Below are positions 47,565-60,552 of a stretch of 64,000 nucleotides of DNA, one piece after another. Origin of the DNA: Metaphire vulgaris (lineage: Eukaryota; Annelida; Clitellata; Crassiclitellata; Megascolecidae); the NCBI GenBank assembly GCA_018105865.1, contig CM030866.1, forward strand, positions 4,307,951-4,371,950, written 5' to 3'. Every line of letters starts with the position of its first letter. Position 1 is the first letter of the stretch. Under the pieces are notes generated by a model. The model did not search any database and was not told the origin of the DNA. It saw only the letters and a program-made list of their open reading frames with translations. Position numbers and translations under genes: made by a program.

Positions 47565-50500
47565 GCGCCACCGAGGTTCTCAGGTGACAGACTCGCCCCG
47601 GGGCGTCCTTCGTCCGTCCGCTCCTCACGATTCGCCAATCTGGCGCCGCCGTCGGGTGCTGCGCCGTTCCGATAGGCGCCGATTTACCTCACCTAGTTGC
47701 ACGATTCCGATCGGATTTATGTAGCGCAACTGTATCTGATTCCCAGCGAGGTTCGTCTATCTGGGCTGGGATAGAGTTCAGGAATGGCCGAAATATACGT
47801 AGGCTAGGGTTATGGGCGACAGTTAGCCAACAACGCTAACGGTTATCCTTACCCAAAACCATGCTTACCCTAAGTTCCTAACCCTTGTTTACATTCATGG
47901 TTCGCCTATTCAGAAACTCTACCTTGAGTTGGTTTAGAGTGCTAACATTTGAAATTTTAGTGGACATATACCTGCACTCAAGAGAGCGAAATCAATATTT
48001 AGGTCTATATCAATTTATACGGCGCCTTGATGATAATGCACTAGGCATTTGCCTTCAGCACTACTCATATCAGATTAAAATCGTTTGACACGTGACTGTT
48101 CGAGGATTGAACCAAAGTTGATGATCGGTAGAGTTTTGGTGAACCATACTTATGATATTTGGTGCCATCGGTTGATGCTCCTGTGTATTATGAAAGTGGC
48201 GCTATAGAAGTTTAAGATTAGATTTAGATTTTATTCTGCCTGTTGTTTTGTTGTAGACAAGCGGAGGAGCTGAAAGCAGCGGTTACAGGTGAATTGAGAT
48301 GATTTTCTTTTGACTTTGCTTTCAGATTACTTGCTTCATTTTGTTTTTGTATCAGTTTGGTTTGTAAAAATGTTTGAATAAACATGTTTGAAATATGTCG
48401 AGTCTTTGGTTTTGTACTGAGTCAATTGAGTCAATAATCATGAATACTGATGAACAATGTTCTATATTTGATTATACGTCAACATGTCAATAGCAAGTAA
48501 TCAGAGTTCTTCCCAAGAAGGGCCACTATAATAAATAACTGACAAAGCAGCTGTATGCAAACGTGCAAACAAGTATAACTGCTGTTTGTTTGCAAAGCAG
48601 TAACCTGACGTGCATGATTGTCATGTCATGCAATGCTGGACAATAGAATGTTATGAATGTAAAATTTGGCAAGGAATTTAGAAATTGACTTGGCACTGAT
48701 GCACTTTTTAAATCTATGCTCTGTAGAGTCAAATAAAAACATTTACTAAATTAGTTGAACATTTTGAATTTTTAGATTATTCAAAGGCTTCATTGAAGTT
48801 TTAAGACTTTATGTAGAATTGTATGGAAAAGGTGGAATATATTAAAGTCTAATTTCTTGTTGTTTGTTTTTTAACAGACACATCTTGTGGCGCAAATGCG
48901 ATTTGGGTTTCGAGACAGAGACTTCAGGACATTTACCAGAACCTTCTCATTGTTGATCTGGAATTTGCTCTTGACAAGAAGGTGGAACAAGATCTGTAAG
49001 TACTATTTGCTAAGATCAATCAATCAATCAATAAACTTCTCTGGCGCCACTATCACAATGCCTATGGCATCAGCTGATGGCACACCAAATCCAGTCTGAA
49101 TCCAGGTCAAGTTAGAAAGGTCAGTCAGATCAGTCAGATGTATAGATTATTATTATTATTATATTATTTTATTAATTTTTTTCATGATAAATGATTATTT
49201 TATTTATCTTATTTTATTCACTTGTATTTACTCTTTGTTATATCATGTCTGGAGGCAGTTTGTGGAAAAGGCTACGCTCCAACTGGGGCATGCCGATGAT
49301 GATGATGATGATGATATCATGTCACTGTTAGAGTTTGGCATTGCCTTCTATTGCCACAAGGAGCTTTTTCGCATGCACTCAGTTCTGAATGCATTTATAT
49401 GTACAGTACCGGGTATATGCGCTCTATTTTAATCACTTTATTTGGTTTAGTTTTTTGTTAAATTTTTCATTGAATTAACAAGAATCTGAAGTGCAGTTTT
49501 CAGTTTATCTTCTAAATGTAATCATATTATGATGTGTCTCAGAAATAATTTTTCATTTCAGCTGGAACCATGCTTTCAAAAAACAGATTAGTACCTTACA
49601 GAACCAGACTAAAGATAAACAGGTAACCCTATGTGACCTATATTCTTGTGGTAACACTTTTCTTACATGATTGCTTAAAACAAAACAACTTACTGGTATT
49701 TGTGTGAAGATTCTTAGCATTAAGACTTCATAACATTTGACTTGTTCTGTTAGCTCACTCTTTGGTTGTCTCCTTCTCATATTATTTGGATTTGACCTGG
49801 ATTTGATTTTTCTAGAATTTTAGCCATTTTTTTGTCTTAGATCATTCCCCAAGGACTTCTCTCTTTCTCACAGTATGTGTTGCTTGTGTCATGGCTATGT
49901 CCAAGGATACCCTTAAGCTGCTCAATGCATATCATATACAGGGTGGTGCAAAAAACAGACTATTAAATGCAAACCTGAATGTGACTAGTCCGGTTTTTTT
50001 GTGCGCCACCCTGTATTTATAGCAATTAATTTTTCTTTGCTGCAGAATCAGAAACGTGGAGAAGTCCAATCAAGCCTTAATTTGTTCTTGGAAACAGCGA
50101 GTGGATTTTATCTTCATGTATGTTTTGATTTTAAAATTTTTGATTTAAAACAATGTACTAGCACGGCAGTTCTCAACCTGTTGGTCGCAACCCTGAAGGG
50201 GGTTGAATGAGAATTTTACCAGGGGTCACCTGAGACCATTGGAAATATGGGGTTGTCTCTTTTCTGATGCATAAAAACTTGTTATTGTACAAAATGTCCC
50301 GATTGTTAGTTACTAGTTTTTAAAAATATAATTGTCATTTGAGAATAGGCATTGTAGACAATAGAATCAGAATGATTTCAAACATTTTAATTGTCATGGC
50401 ATTATTATTTTTAACAGTTTGCAGTACATTATGAACGAAAATAATTTTACTGTTGGGGGTCACCACATCATGGGGAATTGAATTAAAGGGATTTGAGAAC

Positions 50501-53378
50501 CGCTGTACTAAGATATTTTTTAATATAGGAAGGTAGTTTAAAAATAAGGGAACTTTACTTAAACTTTGACGAGAACGTGTTAGTGAGATTTTCTTACGCT
50601 GATTAATGGTTTGAACGTTCTGTTAGCTTTTGCAGTTGATCTGCAATGCATTCAAATTGGATCTCCCCTTTCGTAAGAAATCGTCCAATTATGGAATAGT
50701 CCAAGGTCAGTTCTCACCAGTTTCAACTCATTTAATACTCCTGTGTATTTTGACATATGTCTCTTTTTTCTTTGATGCCTATTTCGTCTCATTCTTACAC
50801 GTCTTTTTGAGGCAATTACAATTTTTTTATGTTGAAAATTTAGAGTATGGACCAGTCATGGGACAGATAAAATACCCAAAGAAATCTTCCTGCATGTACA
50901 TTTGTCAGGACTGTCTTGTACATCTTGGCGATATTGGTGAGCAATGAGCATTAACCCCTTAACTGGGCAACTATTTGTAACTCAATGTAAAATGGACGAG
51001 CGTTACTCGGGGCACCCAGTTAAGGGGTTAAGACTTGTCTGTATTTTCAAGATTGGTGCCTTGCCTATCCATGTGAATTTGTTTTGAGTTGCATGCCTGG
51101 GAGATGATATTCTAATGCCAGTGTTCTGTTTAATTTTGAATTTTGAAAAGTGAAATCACATTGGTCAAAATAATCCGCTATGCATTTTGATTTTAATCTT
51201 CGGCATTTGAAATTGATAAGGATTTCGGATGGATTTATTTTAGCACGTTACCGCCAACAGGTTGAACAGGCTCAGGTGTATTACCGCCATGCAGCACACC
51301 TTGTTCCATATAACGGTAAGTGGGATCAGACTCATATTTGACTGTGTAAGTTCTTTGTTTTTGTCGTACGTGCATGTGTTTGGGTGTGCAACCAAAAGGT
51401 AGCGGGTTCGAATCTGACCCTAGCCACTGTGTAGTGGCCTTGGTCAAGTTGTTCACCCCAGTTCACTCCACACTTACAGATCTTCACTTTGTGAATGACT
51501 TAATGTGTGCTAACAACCAAGTAATAATAATAGTACTAATAATGCTATCACTGCAGTAAAATTTGATTAGCCTCTTGTTGAAGACTGTTCATATTGTGTA
51601 ATACTTTGGCAGAGTTGACATTAACAGAGATGGTTGAGAGTTGTTTTGATAATGACATCATTAGGCATGTAATTAAGAGAAATGTAATTTAATGAGCTGA
51701 CTTATAAGTAAGTCTTAATGTGAGATTCTTTTCAGTGTTTTTAATGTATTTTTTTGTATTCAGCTTTCATTTTATGATATTTTGTGCAATTCCCTTTAAT
51801 TTGATGTTCTTTGTTCTGGACTATAATTATTTTTCATAAGTTGAGCTTTTGGTGACTTGAGGTTAAATATTATTATTATTATTATTATTATTATTTATTA
51901 TTATTATCATCATCAAGATTAACGTGACATAATGATTAAACGACTGTCAAGGGCACATAAGGGCATGTAACAATAACAATATTAAACAGTAGTGAATTGA
52001 AATAGTACATGGAAGGAAAATATTCCTGATTTTCTGAGCCTGGTTGTGTCCTTTAGGCCAGCCGTACAACCAGCTCGCGATTCTGGAAGCTGCCAAAGGG
52101 AACAAGCTTTCGACGGTCTTTTTTCACATCCGTAGCATCGCAGTCAAACATCCGTTTCCGGTTGCCATGACGAACTTAGAAAAATTCTATGCAAAGATAA
52201 GCAAAGACAGGTATACAATCATTCAGTTGTTGTTTGATTTCTGTCATGTGACTGGCCCGTGACTTTGTTTTTGTGAAACAAGTGAGTAAGTAAGTGTGCA
52301 GAAGTTAAATACAATTAGAAGTGCTTTGGAGTTAATTGGAGAAGACCATTTCTCTTTGGATTGTGATAAAGCCATTATAAAACTGTTGTGTAGATTTCTC
52401 GTAATGTATGCTGTGTTACGTAGACTTTTTGCAAGAATTTGAGGACAATGAATAATTGTTAGTGATAAACAACATTTTAGTGACTTGAATGCATTATGGC
52501 AGTTATGTTGCATATATTGTATGAGCAGTATCTTGCCATACTATCTTTTGTTTGTATTAAGCCATAATTATGTTACACTGGACATAAGAGATTCTTGAAT
52601 TAGTCCTGCATTTGTGTGCAATGTAAAAAGTTGTCTATGAACCTGCTAATGTTTGGAGATAAGGCTTGACCCTTACAACTATACCACGGAGTTTCCAGTA
52701 ATTTGTACCGGTGACTGTAACGGTAATGGAAATTTGAACGGCTTGCTTATCCGTGTGTCTGTTTAGTTGCGAGTATCGGCAGAAGCTTTCTGCAAATGAA
52801 CTGATTGGGATGTTTCTACAACTGCACGCTTTTGTCCACCTCTGCATTGGTAAGTAATGCCAGCAGTTGTTGTTACTATGGTTGTTAACGTACATCAGGT
52901 CATTCAGAAGCGCTCATCCATTTAGTATGTATGCAAAGAAAGGCATATTTTAAACCCCATCTCTCCGTTTGCACGCCATACGTACGCAAAATCTCCTAAA
53001 TCCAACCCCCTCTTTGCATATGTACTTTATGGATGGACCCTAAAGTGAAGCATCATAACTTTGACACAACCATTGAATTGTTTAGGTGGTACTACTACAA
53101 TGTTGTATGTATATTTTGCAGCAGGGTCCTGTACAGCTCATTAGACTGCAGATACACTAGATAGATAGGGGTACTGTGGCAGTTATACGGTAACTGAATG
53201 AGGCATTTATGTTTTGTATACTACCAAGTTTAGGACGTGTAGATGTAAAGACAAGAAGACAAGCAAACCTGCAAGAGGACAAAGAATGAGATTACACAGC
53301 AAGACCATAATGTGAATGAATGAATGGGTGGAACATAGTGGTTCTCACACAAGGCAGAGACTACTGAACCACTCTAAG

Positions 53379-53468
<90 letters not shown>

Positions 53469-56400
53469 CATCATCATCATCATCATCATTATCATTATCA
53501 TTATTATATCTATGTTAGTACGGTGATGGTGAGTGTTACTTTATGTTTGTTTCAATAATTCAGTTGTAATTACCTATCTGCCATTGATCAGTACTGATGC
53601 TGGCAGTATCTTTGGCAGTGCAAATATATACATATATATGATTATCTTCATCTCAAAGTCTTTTGCATAAGTCAGGTCAGGTGAGGTCTTTGTCCTCCAG
53701 CTGTATCCAGCTATTGACTTCTCCATGACATCTCTCCAAAGTTCTCTGTCCTTTGCTATTTCATCCAAGGCCATTCGATGTCTTCACTGTGGTTTATGGT
53801 CTTCACAGTGCAAACACTTTGAGCTAACTAAATTATAGTTGGAATTATCTGTTATATTGGCTATGGGGCATTATATATATGTATATATATATATGTATAT
53901 ATATATGTGTATATATATATGCATATATATATTGACTGGTGTTTTGTAGATCTTTCTAGAGTGAAGTCACATGCCATCCATTTGATCACAAGTCTGCCAT
54001 CGCACATCCTCCTGAGCAGCTTCAGCTCCTACCAACTCGTTCAGATGGTGGCGATCAATCTGTTCTCGATCTACCATGCCAAGCGGAAGCTGAACGGTGC
54101 CGGGACGATGGCGTCAGGCACCGACAGGGGCAGCACCAACGGAAATTCCGAAGCGTCGACCGATTCGAGGAAGTTCCAGGAAAAGACGGAAGAGTATTTG
54201 AAGAGTTCATTCCACCTGCTCCTGGAACTGACACGTATGTTGATTACTTACGAATGGGGGTGTGTATAGCTGGGGGGGGGGGGAGAAGTGCTGGTAGGTA
54301 CTTACCGATTCTTTTATTTATATAGGATGGAGGTACTTGTGTGGGTGATGTGTAGAGAAGTCATTGGCATTTTTAGTTAGTTTTAATTATTAGTTTTGCA
54401 GAAGTCATAGTAATAAACAATTCTATTGATTTGCTGTTGACAAATTCTTTACTTTTGGGATTATTTTTGTGGATTTTGCCATTCAGAGATGTCCATGGGT
54501 CCATTTTTTAGAACCCAATCCAACCCAACCCATCAAATACCCAACCCATGACAATAATAGGTTTACTTGACCCAACCCAACTCACTGTAAAACATTACAG
54601 TTTCTTAAACCATGACTTATTTTTTGACCCAACCCACCATTGACAGGGGCGTAGCGACAAGGGGGGTATATCGGTATATATACCCCAAAAAAATCAAACT
54701 ACCTTAAAGTTTTTAATGTTTTTTTTAAATTTTCAACATTTTAAAAGATTTATACCCCCTTCCCCGTCACATTATACCTCCCCAATGAAATTCCTGGCTA
54801 CGCCTCTGACCGTTTATATGGAACAGTCTGACCCAACCCAACCCATGGGTTAACCCAACCCATGGGTTAACCCAACCCATGGACATCTCTGGTGCTGTCG
54901 CTATGGTTGTTGTCTTGTGTTTTTCAAGTGTCAACGTTCGAAGTGTTGCTCCAGTCGACTCCGAAAGACGAATCGAAGACCAAGGCTTTCCACACTCTCG
55001 CACCGATCAAAGTCCTTCTCGATTGGCTACACACCGACCTCGACTTCTTGTCTTATCCTTCTTTCAAGAATTCTCTGTAGGTTAAGGGCAGTGTTATTTC
55101 TAGGATTTTGAATTGGGGGAGGGTGTCGGGAAAATCTGGGGGTGTCGGAATTTTTACATCTCTGCCCGGAAAATGCTGACAAGCAAAAAAAAAGTCATCC
55201 GGGAATAATAGTTGGGGGTGTCCTTCTCCATTTGGGCGGTGTCCAAGCCTAATTAATATGCATTTTGTATACATACCATTGTCACATTACCAAATTTTGG
55301 GGGGTGTCGACCTCAAATTGGAGGGTGTTAGGGGGTGTAAAAATATTTCTGGTTAAGGGTTAACGTGCACAGTTGATTGCTAAAGATTTCTTTAATGGGT
55401 GATCAGTGTATGCACTAGATTTGGGATGGCAAAAGCTCAGGATTTAATTATTCTAATATGGACAGTAAGTGAGCTGTATTGACCGTGGTCGAATTGGTTG
55501 CCCTCTGTCCAGTTAGAAAATAAGGAACTAATAAATTGGTGCTAAATGTTTATTTCATCAGTTCAGGATTGAGGTGAAGGGTTGAGATGTGTCTTCTAAA
55601 ACACCAATATTTTCTTTTTAACCCTTTTGCCTCGTAAGTCTGATATCTGGGCTTCATAGCATTTCGGTTTCAGGGATCGCAGAGGTGAAAGAGTTAAGGT
55701 ATTTTATTTTATTCTAGTTCCATCTTGAAGAGAATTTTTTACTTCTTGTGCCCAAGTTGTTACATATAATGCACAGTACAGTTTGCTCAGTTATTTGTCT
55801 GTTATTGACAGGGTCTGGGTTAATTTGAGTGAACTCTTCAACTGCCTGCTCTGTTTCCTTAACCAGTCAGAACTGGAAAATGATCTTCATAGACGTAAGT
55901 AAGATCTCTGTTACTGGTCTGGTGCTTTTAATAGACTAATGTAAAATCTTTGCTGCCAGCCTGTCTGTTGTTTTGAATTGTCTGCCAGCCATTTTCTAAT
56001 ATTTATTCATTGTAGCATTGGCAGATTATGTCATTAATAAGTAAATAAATAAATAAATTAATTAATACCATTATTTAATACCATAAATTGATTGATCAAT
56101 ACCATTCACTAATTAATACTGTTAATTAATTAATTAATATAATTAATTAATTGTTTGCATGGTTAAACTTAAACTTTTATGTGCAAATATATGTAATAAT
56201 TTTTGTTGAAATTTTTATTCAGGTTTGTCGACACCCTTACCTGAGGATTGTGATTTAGAATGTTTTCTGCCAGTTATTATGGCTCAAAGGTAAGTGATGA
56301 CTTCTGTAATTTTTCTGGTGATACTGACATTTTACATTACCCTGAGAGGTATCACTTAAGTGGTGTTACCACTTGCCTGTTACCTCTTAAGGTGAGAGCT

Positions 56401-59400
56401 TAAATTATATTCTTGGAAAAGCTTAAATTATAGATAGATTAGTGAAGAAATCTACCTGTATTGTGACACTGACATTGTTTTAGCGACCTGAAGTACTATT
56501 CGACATCGCCAGAATCAATGACGGATGACATGGAGTCAAATCTCAGATGTCATAAGCTGTTGATGAGTGGCTTTTGGATAGCAGAGGAATTTGCAAGGTA
56601 AAGGCTTTAAATATCTGTTCTTTCAGTTCTGGATCTTGTTCTTAACTTGGCAGCGATTCAATAGTATGACAATGTTATTCTGTATGTTGATTTTCGGTAA
56701 GGGCATTACTTGAAATCTGAGATATTTATGCTTTGAAATTGTGGCCGGACAAAATGTCCGCAGACAAAATGTCATGGTTTAAGATTAGAGTTAGAAAGGA
56801 TTACATTTTGTCTGTGACATCTTGTCCTCATGACATTTTGTCCGTGACATTTTGTCCTAGCACCTTTTAAATATGTTTGAATGTGAACATATGAATCGTT
56901 GGTTCAGGGTTTTTGCATTTGTCTTTGAAGCTTGAACCTCCTAAACACACTGCAGTTAGCAGATGGACGGATTGAGTTCAGCTCTCAGATTAGACCGCCT
57001 CAAGGTCAGTCGCTAAGTTATCATCGTTTTTATGAGATTACGCCTGAAAACCACAGACAAGATAATCAGATTTATTGTGCAGGTGCAGCAATGTTTGGCC
57101 ACTGTTTCTGATGTAAGTCAACAAGCATTTGGAAACTATGGTGCTAGGCCTACCTCAGTCTAATGCACTTATTTTAGACCAACTGTGTTTTATTTCAACT
57201 TAATTCAAAGTTATCTGTTGTGTGGTTTTTAAATACTATTTTAGCTCTGATCTGTCTTAGATTTTTTCCTCAGTATTTCAGTTGTTTTTTTACAGGAAAC
57301 TGTGTTAACCACAAATCATCAAACCAGAATATAGCTCTTCAGGTGGGTAGCTGATAATTTGTGGTAGCATTTGAATATACATGTATATATATAATAATAA
57401 TAAAATATAATAATAAAATAGTATAATAATAAAATAATATTAACTGGGACATTTAAATTTCTACGCGCGCAATATTCCGTAACCATTTGAAGTATTTTAT
57501 GATTCAGTGTGTGTTTCATATCGCGATAAAAGGGCATAAAAGTAATATATTTGTTTTATATCTTTTGTTTTGTTAAAAAAATTGTAATTTTTTTGGCCAA
57601 CACCAGGCCATCGTGCAGAAGAATTGCTTCACTGAGAAGAAGCATGATGTAGTGGCAACACCAGCACGGCATGTTCCTTCAAAGGCCACCGGAACTGAAG
57701 CTAAGGTTTGACCATCTATTATCCTACAACATTTGAATGAAGCTTGTGTTGTCCTATTCAAATATGCTTTTGAAAAACTTGGGGGTACTTTTTGCACCCT
57801 TGAAATTTGTGCTCGTGCCAATTTATTTGGGTGCATGTGATAAAGGTTCGTAGTCCCTGGTTACTTATTTAAGAGTTGGGACCTGTGTATCGTTTATTTG
57901 AAGGATATTGTGGAGAGGAACGATGGATCGTTGGCTCACGCTGTGCTGAGCACGGCGGGGGAGAGCGATCGACTGAGTGAGAAAAGCTTCAGCAGCTGGT
58001 CATCGGTCGACCGACCGTTCAGTAGCCAGGGGTCTGCCAGTTCGCCGGGTTCGTGCAACTCCGTTTCCATGGAGATGACCTACCATCGGGAGTTTCAGCC
58101 TGTTGCCATGCCTTCCACTGGGCCTTCATCACAGCAGCTGCAGCAGCAGCAGCATCCGTACTATTTTCCACAGCAGGGTGCAAGCATGGCGTTTGCGAGT
58201 CCGCCCCCGGCAGTCGTGTCCGAATCGCCGGTGATGTCACAGCTGTGTCGTGGACGGAGCGGGTGGACAACAAAAGATGGCCGCTCCGGGCGATGCCGAG
58301 TATTTAGTAAATGCTCGTTTGGACCCTGCCTTAGAGAATGGAACTGGTTATTCGGCGACACCTGTCGACGGATTTTATCCCGGTCGTGGTTTCAACAGTT
58401 TTCCACCACGGGATGGACCGGGATCTTCGATGGTGTCGCAGAACCAGGCTTACTTTCATGCCGGACAGCCGTATTCCTATGGCAACATGGTGGGCTCGGT
58501 CCAACAGCATACTGTAACGTCCATGTACGTAGCTAAGCAGGAGGACCTGTTGTCAAGACCGTTGCCACCGGCGATGGGCGTGGTGCCGCCGCCTCAGCAG
58601 TGGTCAAGACAACCGTTTAACTACCCCCCTCCAAAGTTGTCACAGGCCTCGCGTGAGGACTTTGTGTCCTCCGGAACGAAGGCGGGATTTTTGCAGATTC
58701 AAATCTCGACGGATCCGAACATCCTCAACGGTGTTAGTTCCACGGGTCATCAGATTCAGGGGCGTGACTCCCGTTTTTCCACGCCTGGCGCTGGAACTGG
58801 ATTTCCGATTCCACCTCACCTGAAACCGGATCCTGCGAACAACGGAGTGGACGTGCGGAGAAATGGAACCTCGGTACGGAGGTCAGGCGGGAATCTTCGG
58901 CATCCAGAGGAACGGAGTACATCTGTCGGAGATCCGGGAGAGTATTCCACCAGCGATTGGTTCATCCCAATCCGCGGGGCTATTCCAGGCGGAAAACAGA
59001 ACCACTGAAGACGTTTCTCTGACGCATCAAAGTCAAGATTGCAGGAAGGTGAAGAATTTTAATTATTTTAATAAGCTTCAAGTGAAACTTGGATAATTTT
59101 CTCATGGATGCATGGAATTTAGAAATGTAAAGTCTATGCTTGGAGTAATTAATGTTGCTTGTGAAAGTCTTTCGTCCGATGTTGAATCATTTTTCCGTGT
59201 TTTTATTTATTCCAGGACAAGATGAAGGCCAACAGTCCTCAACCTATCGGCTCTCGTCCTCAGAGGTCAGCATCAGAACCATTGAGGCCAAATTAACTTT
59301 GACAGTGGACAGTAAACTTTGCAACGTTTTTAAAATTCTGTTGGCAAATCTATTTTGGTTTGATGATGGAAATAGTCTCTGATTTGTAAACTATTTTCCG

Positions 59401-60472
59401 ATAGCAAAATATCACCCGATTTGCGCTGCAGTGCTGTTGCAATGTGAACGACTACGCTAACGTTTTGCATTTTGTCAATTTTCGTTTCCAGTTCACTTTA
59501 TACGTCAACGTTGAACCAGAAGAAAGAACAACAACCGATATCAAATACCTACTCACTTTTCAGCCAATCGCCCTGGCCTGTAAGAATTGTCGCAGATGGT
59601 AACAGTAAGTAAGACATGTTAATACATTCTTTAAGTTTTAAGTCTTTTGGTTTGGCCTATCTCCCTCAGATTGCTCCATGCCGGTAAGACTGATCATCTT
59701 TCTGACTTGACCTGACTCTAATTCCAGACATTAAGATCGTGGCACCATGGAAGTCGATTGATTGATTCTTCTTCTTTCTTTCCTTCCATCATTCCCTATT
59801 TGGTTGGACAATGGGTCTGAATGAGTTCTTTCCACTTCTGTCTATCTCTTTCTGCCCTGGTCATTTGGATGAAGTTCATTTGCACTTCTTCTGCATCCTC
59901 TTTTAAGTTTCCTATCCATGTTTTTCTTAGTCTCCTTTTTCTTCTTTTCCCTTCAACATAGTTATATAGCACTTTCTTTGGTAGTCTTTCTTCCTTCATT
60001 CTTTCATTCTAGTTGATTGATTGATTGATTGATTGATAAGTTTTGGACCTTGTTGTATTGTACCAATTGTTTTATAATTTTTAAAATCTGTACTAACTGG
60101 TCCAATTTTTGTTTGACTTGACCAGCAGAATGTTTTGTTATCATTTTTAAATGTCTGATTAGATTCCTTGCTGCTAAAAAAATTGCTTTCTAACTTCTGA
60201 AACTGGCGATGTCTTTGTTTGTTTAACATAAGGTCAGGCATCATCGACCTTTGATTCAAGCAGCAGCAGCCTTCGCACAACTCCCGATCCAGATGAGCGG
60301 CCTTGCGTGTCCTCCAGGGCGGGGCTGTTCAGTCTTGCAACAGCCGCCCCGTTAATGAAGGTCCCTGGAACACACCTTCCTTGAGTGGAAATTCCATGAC
60401 TTCTACAACTTTACCAGGGAGTGGAACCTTTATGGGCAGCAATCTGCAGGTGCGTGGATATATACACCCCCT

Positions 60473-60552
<80 letters not shown>

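Noticed and set aside
57082..57113. Possible SMG7 exon between exons 16 and 17 (VQQCLATVSD, flanked by AG and GTAAGT)
   Set aside because: It needs phase 0 on both sides, but exon 16 ends in phase 1 and joins exon 17 directly in phase; in phase 1 it hits a stop.
58053..58307. Alternative frames overlapping SMG7 exon 19
   Set aside because: Shadows caused by Gln/Ala/Pro codon repeats; splice phases select the frames given.
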